From: Rhizobium leguminosarum bv. viciae USDA 2370
GTDB taxonomy: Bacteria; Pseudomonadota; Alphaproteobacteria; Rhizobiales; Rhizobiaceae
NCBI RefSeq assembly: GCF_002008365.1
Contig: NZ_MRDL01000054.1
Span: 248,001-312,000 of the forward strand
Reading direction: 5' to 3'
Length of the DNA: 64,000 nt
Below the pieces are notes generated by a model that was not told where the DNA came from, made no database searches, and saw nothing but the letters and a program-made list of their open reading frames with translations. The translations under genes and the position numbers were made by a program. Positions 52,699 to 60,809 of the stretch are shown piece by piece. Position 1 is the stretch's first letter. Each line of letters begins with the position of its first letter.

Positions 52699-53796
52699 TC
52701 AGGCCTTTGTCGCCAGTGCGTAGCGTGCGATCTCGATCCCCATCGCCTTTTCGACGACGGGATAGACGGTCGGATCGAGCACGCTTGCCGACAGCGGAAT
52801 GACATACATCGGTACATGCAGGATGAACACCCGCATGCCCTCCTTGAGCTGGCCGACGCTGAGCGGCTCGCCCTCTGGTGAAAGCGTGGTGATGACGGCA
52901 GGAAAGGTGGCAAGCCGCCCGCCATCTGCATCGTCCACCGCCATATATTCGTTCATCACATGCAGCGTCACCGACTTTTCGCCCGCGCCGACGGTGATCG
53001 TGCCGATGTCGAAGGCTTCCTTGGTGTAGACGACGTCCTTGCGGGTAATGACGCCCTCGGCAAGGATATGTCCGCCCGTCGTCTTGCAGATCGCGTCGAT
53101 GACATCAGATCCGCCTTTCTTCTCCGCCGCGATGATCGCCTCACCGAGCGAAAGCGCCATCGAGATGCCGCCGAGCGCCGCATGGCTGCGGACATAGGAG
53201 GCTCTGAGCGGATTGCGGCAACTGGCGATGAAGCCGCCGGATTGATCGGCGGCAGCGCGCAGCACCGGCGAGATCTTCGCCGTCGCGCCCTTCACCACCA
53301 ACTCGATATAACGGTTTTCGGCCCGATTGCCGCCGACAGCAGTCTGGATCATCTGCTCGGGCGAACCGGCCATGCCGATCGAGCCCATGTCGCCTGTGGG
53401 ATGGGCGCGGATATCCCCGACCGCATCGACCACCTTGGTGCCGAGGATTGCCGACGGCAGCCAGCCGTTCAGCGTCGAGGATTTGCCGTTCTGGCCGATG
53501 ATCAGACCGGAAAGCTTTTCACCCAGTGCCTCCTGCAGCAATTGCACGGCCTTCACATAGTCGATGCCCTGCATTTCCCAGGGGGTGGTGGAAGCCGGCG
53601 CGCCGATCGCAGCTGCGGTGGCGATCCACGCCTCGTCCTTCAGCTCGTCGATCGAGACCAGCTCGGGCTTGCCGACATTGACGGCGGCATAACCGAGCAT
53701 CCGCCCGTGATCGGCCCAGCCGCCGCCGCCGGCGGCATAGACGGAGCCGCCCTTGACGGCAGCTTCCACGTCCTTCTCAACGAGTATGCGTCCCAT
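52699..53796 (-). CDS. DUF917 protein, candidate thiohydantoin desulfhydrase
   Basis: 365 aa, full-length DUF917. Segments are VYAAGGGGWADHGRMLGYAAV near the start and TGDMGSIGMAGSPEQMIQTAVGGNRAENRY. DUF917 genes often travel with hydantoin-type enzymes. In ergothioneine catabolism an enzyme is needed that removes sulfur from the thiohydantoin made by thiourocanate hydratase; this is the only protein of the operon without another step, so I assign it that role by elimination. The start lies 20 bp inside the upstream carbamoylase gene. Confidence 0.75.
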   Translation of the reverse strand: MGRILVEKDVEAAVKGGSVYAAGGGGWADHGRMLGYAAVNVGKPELVSIDELKDEAWIATAAAIGAPASTTPWEMQGIDYVKAVQLLQEALGEKLSGLIIGQNGKSSTLNGWLPSAILGTKVVDAVGDIRAHPTGDMGSIGMAGSPEQMIQTAVGGNRAENRYIELVVKGATAKISPVLRAAADQSGGFIASCRNPLRASYVRSHAALGGISMALSLGEAIIAAEKKGGSDVIDAICKTTGGHILAEGVITRKDVVYTKEAFDIGTITVGAGEKSVTLHVMNEYMAVDDADGGRLATFPAVITTLSPEGEPLSVGQLKEGMRVFILHVPMYVIPLSASVLDPTVYPVVEKAMGIEIARYALATKA

Positions 53797-55057
53797 CGGT
53801 CCTCTCCTGATTCAAATCCTTGTCCATCTCGCGCACCGCCTCGAAAAGCACGGCGGCGCCGAGCGCGATATCGTCGTTTTCAGCCCACTCGTCGGCCGAA
53901 TGGCTGCGGCCTTCCCGGCAGGGCACGAAGATCATCGCCGCCGGCGCCACCTTGGCGATCCAGGCCGTGTCGTGCCCCGCGCCGGAGGCCATGCGCCGAT
54001 GTTTTGCACCGACACGTTCGCAAGCGGCCTCCAAGGTCGACAGCAGCCCGGCATCTGCAGGCGTCGGTAGATTGTCGGATACCCGGTTCGGGGTCTGGAT
54101 CGTCACGCTGTAGGCCGCCGCCAGCTTTTCGACATGGCCGTCGAGCCAGCGGCAGAATGCCTCCATGTCGGCGCGGACTTCTGCGCGCCCATCGATCAGC
54201 AGCGCCACCTTCGACGGCACGACATTGGCGGCATTCGGCTCGATGCGGAATTCGCCGACCGTCGCTGCAAAATGGCCCGGCGTTTTCGCAAGCTCGGCGG
54301 CGGCGTTGCGGATGTCGAGCACCAGCTGCGATGCCGCCACCAGCGCATCCGCCCGTCGGTCCATCGGCGTCGTGCCGGCATGGTCGGCCCGCCCTTCGAC
54401 GGTGATCTCGATGCGGGTGATGCCTGATATCGCGGTGACGATGCCGACATCCTCCTTTTCGGCTTCGAGCACCGGGCCCTGTTCGATATGGAGTTCCAGA
54501 AAGCCGGCTATATCGGGCCTGTTCTGCTGCATCAGTACATCAGGTCTGCCGCCGACCTCGGCGATGCCCTCAGCCAGGTCGCGCCCGTCGCTGACACGCG
54601 AAAGCCAGGCCGCCGGCAGTTGGCCGGTCATGCCACGGCTGCCGATGCAGGACACGCCGAAGATGCTGACCTCCTCGGCAAGGAAATCGACGATTTCGAG
54701 ATCGTGATCGAGCTCTATATTCTGGTCGCGCAGCGCGCGCGCCACCTCCAGCGCCGCAATTACCCCGGCAATACCGTCAAAGCGGCCGCCGTCCGGTACC
54801 GTGTCGGAATGCGAACCGACCATGATCGTGCCGAGCCATGGTTTCCGGCCAGTCCGTCGGCCGATCAGATTGCCGGCGGCATCGACCCGCGTTTCCAGTC
54901 CCGCCGCCTTCATCCGCGCGTCGATATAGGCCCGGCCTTCGAGGAAGAGCGGCGAGAACGCCCGCCGCGTCCAGGGATGCCCCGGCTCGGTCATCCCGGC
55001 CAGCGCCTCGATATCTCCAGCGATCCGGCCGGCATTGACGGGAAGATTGCGGCTCAT
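53777..55057 (-). CDS. M20 family amidase, probable N-carbamoyl-amino acid hydrolase
   Basis: 426 aa, allantoate amidohydrolase/beta-ureidopropionase class. Metal ligands: His in MVGSHSDTVPDGGRFDGIAG, Asp and Glu pair in FLAEEVSIFGVSCIGSRGM, and His in SHSADEWAENDDIALGA. A dimerisation domain lies between (ITRIEITVEGRADHAGTTPMDRRADA). It hydrolyses N-carbamoyl groups to give amine, ammonia and CO2. In this operon the expected product is L-glutamate from N-carbamoylglutamate. Overlaps the upstream amidohydrolase gene by 4 bp. Confidence 0.88.
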   Translation of the reverse strand: MSRNLPVNAGRIAGDIEALAGMTEPGHPWTRRAFSPLFLEGRAYIDARMKAAGLETRVDAAGNLIGRRTGRKPWLGTIMVGSHSDTVPDGGRFDGIAGVIAALEVARALRDQNIELDHDLEIVDFLAEEVSIFGVSCIGSRGMTGQLPAAWLSRVSDGRDLAEGIAEVGGRPDVLMQQNRPDIAGFLELHIEQGPVLEAEKEDVGIVTAISGITRIEITVEGRADHAGTTPMDRRADALVAASQLVLDIRNAAAELAKTPGHFAATVGEFRIEPNAANVVPSKVALLIDGRAEVRADMEAFCRWLDGHVEKLAAAYSVTIQTPNRVSDNLPTPADAGLLSTLEAACERVGAKHRRMASGAGHDTAWIAKVAPAAMIFVPCREGRSHSADEWAENDDIALGAAVLFEAVREMDKDLNQERTDGTHTR

Positions 55058-56433
55058 ACTTTAGCTCCCGCAATGACCTGGCGCGGCAGCGGCCGCACGA
55101 AGCGCCCGGTGCCGGGCGCAGCCAGCACCTTGGCGCCCTCGGCAATCTTTTCGCCGCGCAGGTAGGTGGCGGAAACGGTCCAGGGCAGGCGGATGCCGTT
55201 ATAGGGGCTCCAGCCGACGACATTGTTGCCGCTCGCGGCGGCATCATAGATGCTGTCGCGCGGCTCCAGCACGACGATATCGGCGTCCTTGCCCGGCGTC
55301 AGCGCGCCCTTGATATGGTCGAGCCGGAAATGCTTCGCCGGGTTCTCCGCCATCAGCCTGGCTGCCCATGTCAGCGGAATGCCGCGTTCGATGGCACCTT
55401 TGACGAAAAGCGGCACCATCACCTCGAGGCCTGGAACGCCGGAGGCGTTGGCGAGCATGTCGGGATTGGTCTTGCGGTTTTCCGACCAGCTGACGTGATC
55501 GGTCGAGACCAGCCAGACATCACCCTCGGCCACCTTCCGCCAGAGGCTCTCCACCTCGGCGCGCGGCCGCACCGGCGGATTGATCTTCGCCTTGCCACCG
55601 AGGCGCTTCACGTCGTTTTCCTCGTCGAGCGTCAGATAATGGATGCAGCATTCGACCGTCGCCGCAAAGCCGTCGCGGCGATAGGCGCGCGCGATATCAT
55701 AGCCGCGCCCGAGCGAGCAGTGCACCACATGCGCCGGGCAGCCCGTGTCGGCACCCGTCTCGAAGATCGTATGCATCGCCAGCAGCTCGGTGATCGGCGG
55801 TCGCGACAGGCCGTGCGCCCGCCAGTTGGTGATGCCGCTCGCCTTCACCTGCTCCATATAGGTGCGCACCGCCTCGTCGTCCTCATTGTGCACGCCGGCT
55901 GTCAGCCCCGTCGGAGCGATCGCCGCGAAGCAGGCGTCGAGCAGTGCCGGCGGAATGCGCGGAAAGCGCTTGGGGTCGGTGCCGAAGGTCGAGAATTTGA
56001 AGGCTGCAACGCCTGCCTCCACCATCTCGCGGATCCGCGCCGGGCCTTCTTCCGGATCGACGGTGCCGTAAAGCGCGAAATCGACGCGCGCCTGCGGTCC
56101 GGCATGGTCGACTTTCCGCTTCACCGCCGCTGCCGAACAGACGAGATTGCCTTCGTCATAGGGCATGTCGACGATTGTAGTCACGCCGCCTGCCGCCGCC
56201 GAGCGCGTCGACCAGATGAAATCCTCCTGGTCCTTCTGGGAAAGCGAATGTACCTGCGCATCGATCGCGCCGGGCAGGATCAGCGCTTTTCCGAGCAGAT
56301 GCCGTTCGCGGCCCGCAGGCGGCACGCCGAGGCCGACCTCGGCGATCTTGCCGTCGCGCACGGCGACATAGCCCTCTTCGACAATGCGGTCCGGCAGCAC
56401 CACCGTGCCCTGCAGAACGAGATCGAAGTCCAT
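55054..56433 (-). CDS. Cyclic amidohydrolase, hydantoinase/dihydroorotase type
   Basis: 459 aa TIM-barrel amidohydrolase. The usual metal motif D-x-H-x-H reads DAQVH (AIDAQVHSLSQKDQEDFIWSTRS), so the first His is Gln, an unusual change. The carbamylated Lys position AAFKFSTFG, His HVVHCSLGRG and Asp in STDHVSWSENRKT are kept. Opens hydantoin-like rings to N-carbamoyl acids. In this operon the substrate would be hydantoin-5-propionate. 24 bp after the lyase gene. Confidence 0.85.
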   Translation of the reverse strand: MDFDLVLQGTVVLPDRIVEEGYVAVRDGKIAEVGLGVPPAGRERHLLGKALILPGAIDAQVHSLSQKDQEDFIWSTRSAAAGGVTTIVDMPYDEGNLVCSAAAVKRKVDHAGPQARVDFALYGTVDPEEGPARIREMVEAGVAAFKFSTFGTDPKRFPRIPPALLDACFAAIAPTGLTAGVHNEDDEAVRTYMEQVKASGITNWRAHGLSRPPITELLAMHTIFETGADTGCPAHVVHCSLGRGYDIARAYRRDGFAATVECCIHYLTLDEENDVKRLGGKAKINPPVRPRAEVESLWRKVAEGDVWLVSTDHVSWSENRKTNPDMLANASGVPGLEVMVPLFVKGAIERGIPLTWAARLMAENPAKHFRLDHIKGALTPGKDADIVVLEPRDSIYDAAASGNNVVGWSPYNGIRLPWTVSATYLRGEKIAEGAKVLAAPGTGRFVRPLPRQVIAGAKV

Positions 56434-56457
56434 GTTGCTTCCTCCGTAGACTGGAAA

Positions 56458-58044
56458 TCAGACTGCTGCCGGCTCGTCATGGGTTAGCCGTTCCTCGATG
56501 TGCTCCAACGAGCCGAGGGCGAAGAAATCGTCGAAGGAGGCGATCGGAACCTGCTCAGTCAGCTTCGTGACGAAATCGTCCGAACCAAGTTCCTCCTCGA
56601 TCGCCTCCACTTCAGCCGAAAGCGGCCGGTCGACCGTATAGAAATCCGCATGTTTGCGCACGACCTCGTAGAGCATGGCTGCAACACCCTTCGGTTCATC
56701 GCCGAGAATGTCGATCGCCTGGGCCGAGAGCAGCGCCTCAAGGGCTGCGAGGCGCTTCAGCGCCCGCATCTGCCGGTCGAAGCGCTCGATGACGAGCGGC
56801 AGGAAGGCCGCCTCGTCCTCCAGCCCGGCCGCAACCACCAGCGACTGGGCCGACACGGGATTGGACATTGACAGCACGCGCGAGAAAATCTCGCCGGCAA
56901 GTTTGATAATCGGCCCGAAACCGGTGGCAATCCGCCCCGGCGGCACGAGATTGACCGGCAGGTCGCGCCGCTGGCCGTTGCCGAGAATGACGCAGCGGTT
57001 GAAGGCGTTGCGCGCTGCATGCGCCATGCAAAGCGCTGCCGATTCGAGCAGGATCGTCACATCGAGCGGAAGAGAGCCGCCCGACGTCATCACCCGGCCT
57101 TCAACCACGACGGGATTGTCGTCCGAGCGCCCGGTGGCGGCAAGGATCTTATGGCCGGTCGATAAAAGGTTTTCGATCACCGCGCCGAACACCTGGGCGA
57201 TCATGCGCAGGCTCAGCGGATCCTGCACATGCGTTGCGACGGGCCAGTTCCATTCGTCGGAGGCATTGCAGAGCCAGGCACCGATCAGCGCTTCGCGCGC
57301 AGTTCCGACATGCCGGACCGCCTTCCAGGGATCGCGGGAAGCACCGAGCGCACCGGCCGCCATCATCGCCGTTGCCAGCAGGACGCGGATCGAGGCCGCG
57401 GCGTTGCGCGTCGTTTCCGCCGCCGAGGCAAAGCTTACCGCATTGATGCTGAGCGAGGCGAGGCTGTCGCGCGGCGCCATCCGCATCGGTTCCAGCCCGG
57501 CCGCCTGGAAAGCCTCGGCCGCCTGCATCCGGTTGCCGCGATAGATCGCTTCGCCGACGCCGGTCAGCACCGCTCCGATCTGTCCCATCAGGCCGATATC
57601 CGCACAGCCGATCGAGCCGGTGCGGCGCACGACCGGGATGAGATCGGCCTCGAGCATCCTGATATAGGCCTGGATCAGCTCCGGCGTGCAGCCGACCTGG
57701 CCGGTCAGCGCCGTGTTGATACGGATCGCCATGGCATTGCGGACGATATTGCAGGAAAAGGGTGTGCCGGTGCCGAAATGATGGGCGCGCACCAGGCCGA
57801 GATTGAAGGTGTCGAGTTCGTCGGCCGACCACTCCACATCTTTCATGGCGCCGACGCCTGTCGTCGAGCCGTAGACGGGCATGCCGGAGGCAATCGCATC
57901 CTCGACGACCTCGCGGGCGATCGCGATGCGGGCCATGCCTGTCGCCGAAGCCGAAATCTTAGCCTTGCCCGCACCAATCGTCACCATCTCGGCAAAACCG
58001 AGCGGTTGTCCGGAAAGTTCGATGCCAAGGCGTTCGTGCTTCAT
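56458..58044 (-). CDS. HAL/PAL-family lyase lacking the MIO motif, probable ergothionase
   Basis: 528 aa with the HAL/PAL fold: catalytic Tyr58 in VYGSTTGVGAMKD. The MIO-forming Ala-Ser-Gly (142-144 in HutH) is replaced by Cys147-Ala148-Asp149 in RTGSIGCADIGLMG. MIO is then impossible, so alpha-amino elimination as in HutH is unlikely. A characterised MIO-free homologue, ergothionase of Treponema denticola, removes trimethylamine from ergothioneine to give thiourocanate. First gene of the six-gene operon. It would be mislabelled 'histidine ammonia-lyase' by similarity alone. Confidence 0.85.
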   Translation of the reverse strand: MKHERLGIELSGQPLGFAEMVTIGAGKAKISASATGMARIAIAREVVEDAIASGMPVYGSTTGVGAMKDVEWSADELDTFNLGLVRAHHFGTGTPFSCNIVRNAMAIRINTALTGQVGCTPELIQAYIRMLEADLIPVVRRTGSIGCADIGLMGQIGAVLTGVGEAIYRGNRMQAAEAFQAAGLEPMRMAPRDSLASLSINAVSFASAAETTRNAAASIRVLLATAMMAAGALGASRDPWKAVRHVGTAREALIGAWLCNASDEWNWPVATHVQDPLSLRMIAQVFGAVIENLLSTGHKILAATGRSDDNPVVVEGRVMTSGGSLPLDVTILLESAALCMAHAARNAFNRCVILGNGQRRDLPVNLVPPGRIATGFGPIIKLAGEIFSRVLSMSNPVSAQSLVVAAGLEDEAAFLPLVIERFDRQMRALKRLAALEALLSAQAIDILGDEPKGVAAMLYEVVRKHADFYTVDRPLSAEVEAIEEELGSDDFVTKLTEQVPIASFDDFFALGSLEHIEERLTHDEPAAV

Positions 58045-58058
58045 GTGCCTATCTCCCC

Positions 58059-58108
58059 AGAACAGGATGATTTTAGGCCGGATCGGCCGAAAATCTGAAT
58101 CCTGTTCT
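58059..58108. repeat. Palindromic intergenic repeat (AGAACAGGAT family)
   Basis: AGAACAGGAT and ATCCTGTTCT ends, inner GGCCGGATCGGCC dyad, immediately upstream of the lyase operon start. Confidence 0.7.
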
Positions 58109-58122
58109 AAACTAAAGAGTCA

Positions 58123-58170
58123 GAGCATGATGTCGCCCGAAAACCGCTCACACTTTTCGGCATCATGCTC
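58123..58170. repeat. Palindromic intergenic repeat (GAGCATGATG variant)
   Basis: GAGCATGATG and CATCATGCTC outer arms with CCGAAAA/TTTTCGG inner arms; core ACCGCTCACACTT is the inverse of the GCATGTCG family core. Lies in the promoter region of the lyase operon. Confidence 0.7.
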
Positions 58171-58246
58171 GGAACGTGAGACTAAGCGAGCCCTCTGTCA
58201 CATGGGATATCCCAAATGCCGAACACAGCATGTTTTTGGCAGGCGG

Positions 58247-59821
58247 TCAGCTCAGCATCCAGGCAATATAGACAAGCGTCAATGCGATGATCCAAAGCGC
58301 GATCCTGGCTGAGCGGTTGTGCCGCGCTTCGGCCTTGCCGATCGCATCCGCCGTCTCAGCATCGAAGCGCAACCCGTGCTCGCTCATATGCAGGAGCTGA
58401 TGGTGGAATTTTTCGGTCTTCGCTGCGATTTCGGGCACGGCTTCGGCGAGCTTTACCGCCGCCTTCAGCCCGTCCTTAAGATCGGTGGCGATCCGCTTCG
58501 GCCCGAGATTGGTGCGGATCCAGTCGCCGACGACAGGCTCGGAGGCCTTCCACATGTTGAAGCGCGGATTGAGCATGCGCGATACGCCTTCGACCACGAC
58601 CATGGTCTTCTGCAGCATCACCAGCTCCGGCCGCGTCGCCATGTCGAAGAGTTCGGTCACTTCGAACAGCAGCGTCAGCAGCTTGCCCATCGAGATCGTC
58701 TCGGCCGGCTGTCCATGGATCGGCTCGCCGATCGCCCGGATCGCCTGGGCGAAGCTTTCGACATTGTGATGTCCGGGCACATAGCCGGCCTCGAAATGCA
58801 CCTCGGCGACGCGGATATAGTCGCGGGTGATGAAGCCATAGAGGATTTCGGCGAGGAACCGCCGTTCCTTCTTGCCCAGCCGCCCGACGATGCCCATGTC
58901 GACGGCGACGATCATGCCGTCAGCATCGACGAAGAGATTGCCTGGATGCATGTCGGCATGGAAGAAGCCGTCGCGCAGCGTGTGGCGCAGGAACGACTGG
59001 ATCAGCGTATCGGCAAGCAGGTTGAGATCGTGGCCCGCCGCGCGCAGGCCCTCGACGTCGGACATCCTTGTGCCGTCGATCCACTCCATGGTGATGACGT
59101 CGCGCCCGGTGCGCTCCCAGTCGACCTTCGGCACGCGGAAGCCGGGATCCTTTTCGGTATTCTCGGCGATCTCGGAAAGGGCTGCCGCCTCCAGGCGAAG
59201 ATCCATCTCCACCTTCGTCGTCTGCTCCAGCGTCTTCGTCACCTCGACCGGCCGCAGCCGCCGGCTGGACGCCAGGAAACGCTCCTGCATATGGGCAACG
59301 AGATACATAGCCTCGATGTCATGGGCAAAGCGCTGGCGCACGCCGGGCCGCACGATCTTGACGGCAACCTTCTTCCGGCCCTCGGCGCTATCGACCTCGG
59401 CCGGATGCACCTGCGCGATCGAGGCGGCGGCGATCGGATCGCCGAAGCTCGCATAGAGCTCGCCCATCGGCCGTCCGAGCGAGCCTTCGATATTGGCCTT
59501 GGCCGCTGCCGAGGGAAAGAAGGCCATGCGGTCTTGAAGCTGCGACAGGTCATTGGCGAATTCGACGCCGACGACATCCGGCCGCGTCGCCAGGAACTGC
59601 CCGATCTTCACATAGGAGGGACCGAGCCGCTCGACAGCCTGGGCCAACCGGTCGCTGCGCTTCTGATGCCGCGCCTTGCTTCGTTCGAAAATCGTGACGA
59701 AGGATTTGGCGAGCGCGACCGGAGGCGGCAGCCCTTCGGAAGGAAGAGCTGAGACGACACCCTCACGCACGAGCACCCAGCCGACGCGCCAAAGACGGAA
59801 ATATGCGCCGAAAGTACTCAT
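58247..59821 (-). CDS. ubiB: UbiB family protein (ubiquinone biosynthesis)
   Basis: 524 aa ABC1/ADCK atypical kinase. The family signature is YVKIGQFLATRPDVVG (K-x-G-Q), followed by IAAASIAQVHPAEV (Ala-rich nucleotide loop), VAVKIVRPGV (kinase Lys), DGFFHADMHPGNLFVDADGMIVAVDMG. Two hydrophobic segments at the C-terminus anchor it to the membrane. Needed for ubiquinone synthesis, apparently as an ATPase that extracts lipid precursors. 62 bp downstream of ubiE. Confidence 0.94.
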   Translation of the reverse strand: MSTFGAYFRLWRVGWVLVREGVVSALPSEGLPPPVALAKSFVTIFERSKARHQKRSDRLAQAVERLGPSYVKIGQFLATRPDVVGVEFANDLSQLQDRMAFFPSAAAKANIEGSLGRPMGELYASFGDPIAAASIAQVHPAEVDSAEGRKKVAVKIVRPGVRQRFAHDIEAMYLVAHMQERFLASSRRLRPVEVTKTLEQTTKVEMDLRLEAAALSEIAENTEKDPGFRVPKVDWERTGRDVITMEWIDGTRMSDVEGLRAAGHDLNLLADTLIQSFLRHTLRDGFFHADMHPGNLFVDADGMIVAVDMGIVGRLGKKERRFLAEILYGFITRDYIRVAEVHFEAGYVPGHHNVESFAQAIRAIGEPIHGQPAETISMGKLLTLLFEVTELFDMATRPELVMLQKTMVVVEGVSRMLNPRFNMWKASEPVVGDWIRTNLGPKRIATDLKDGLKAAVKLAEAVPEIAAKTEKFHHQLLHMSEHGLRFDAETADAIGKAEARHNRSARIALWIIALTLVYIAWMLS

Positions 59822-59849
59822 CTTCTGTTTGATTCTCGCGCGACGCTAT

Positions 59850-59883
59850 TCGAAAACCGCTCTGCATTTTTCGGCGTCATGCG
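59850..59883. repeat. Degenerate copy of the palindromic repeat family
   Basis: CGAAAACCGCTCTGCATTTTTCGG and GTCATGCG, one arm preserved, between ubiE and ubiB. Confidence 0.5.
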
Positions 59884-60660
59884 TCAGAGCTTCCAGCCGG
59901 AATGGAGTGCGGCGATGCCGCCGGTATAATTGGTGTAGGTGACGCGCGAAAAGCCGGCCTGGCGGATCATTGCCGCGAAATTCTCCTGGTTCGGGAACTT
60001 GCGGATCGATTCCACCAGATATTGATAGGGTTCGGCATCGCCGGTAATCGCCTTGCCGAATTGCGGAATGGCATTGAACGACCAAGCGTCGTAGATTTTG
60101 TCGAGAAGCGGCATATCGACTTCGGAAAATTCCAGCACCAGCAGCCGTCCGCCGCGCTTCAAGACGCGATAGGCCTCCGACAGCGCTACGTCGATCCTCG
60201 GCACGTTGCGGATGCCGAAGGCGATCGTATAGGCATCGAAGCTGCCTGCCTCGAACGGCAGTTCCTCGGCATTCGCCTCGACGAAGGTGAGATTGCCGGA
60301 AAGCTTCTTCTTTTCCGCCCGCTCGGCCCCGACACCGAGCATCGAGCCGTTGATATCGAGCACCGTGGCATGCGCCTGTCTGCCCGAGGCCTCGACGATG
60401 CGGAAGGCGATATCACCCGTGCCGCCGGCGACGTCGAGCACCTTGTAGCCCGGCTCCTTGCGCGGGTTCAGCGCCGAGATCATCGCATCCTTCCAGGCGC
60501 GGTGCATGCCCATCGACATGACGTCATTCATGATGTCGTAGCGCTTGGCAACCTTGTGGAACACCTGGTTGACCATGCTTTGCTTCTCGCCATTGGGCAC
60601 CTCGCGGAAGCCGTAGGAGGTCTCCATGCCGCCATCGGCGGAAGTGCGGCTTTCTGACAT
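59884..60660 (-). CDS. ubiE: Demethylmenaquinone/ubiquinone C-methyltransferase UbiE
   Basis: 258 aa from the ATG at 60660; the frame is open further but upstream is the mutM-facing promoter. SAM motifs KVLDVAGGTGDIAFRI and FDAYTIAFGIRNVPRIDVALSEAYRVLKRGGRLLVLEF. It methylates the benzoquinol ring in ubiquinone synthesis. Co-directional with ubiB, forming the ubiE-ubiB pair typical of alphaproteobacteria, and divergent from mutM as in other rhizobia. Confidence 0.96.
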   Translation of the reverse strand: MSESRTSADGGMETSYGFREVPNGEKQSMVNQVFHKVAKRYDIMNDVMSMGMHRAWKDAMISALNPRKEPGYKVLDVAGGTGDIAFRIVEASGRQAHATVLDINGSMLGVGAERAEKKKLSGNLTFVEANAEELPFEAGSFDAYTIAFGIRNVPRIDVALSEAYRVLKRGGRLLVLEFSEVDMPLLDKIYDAWSFNAIPQFGKAITGDAEPYQYLVESIRKFPNQENFAAMIRQAGFSRVTYTNYTGGIAALHSGWKL

Positions 60661-60809
60661 CAGACTGCTCCGTTCCTGAAGATTCGGGCGCGGCGGCCAT
60701 AGCGAAAGACCGCGCGCGACGTTATCTATGGGCCGCGCTCTCCACGGCACACTGGCGCTATAGCGCACATCGTCGTCGGTTGAAACACGTTAGATATAGA
60801 TGGGTTAAG

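Noticed and set aside
51424..52881. 485-codon plus-strand frame over the urocanase-like gene
   Set aside because: Antisense shadow, no conserved features; spans the TfoX-like gene and the boundary too.
56458..58044. Label 'histidine ammonia-lyase HutH' for the lyase
   Set aside because: The MIO triad Ala-Ser-Gly is replaced by Cys-Ala-Asp, so histidine deamination is not expected.
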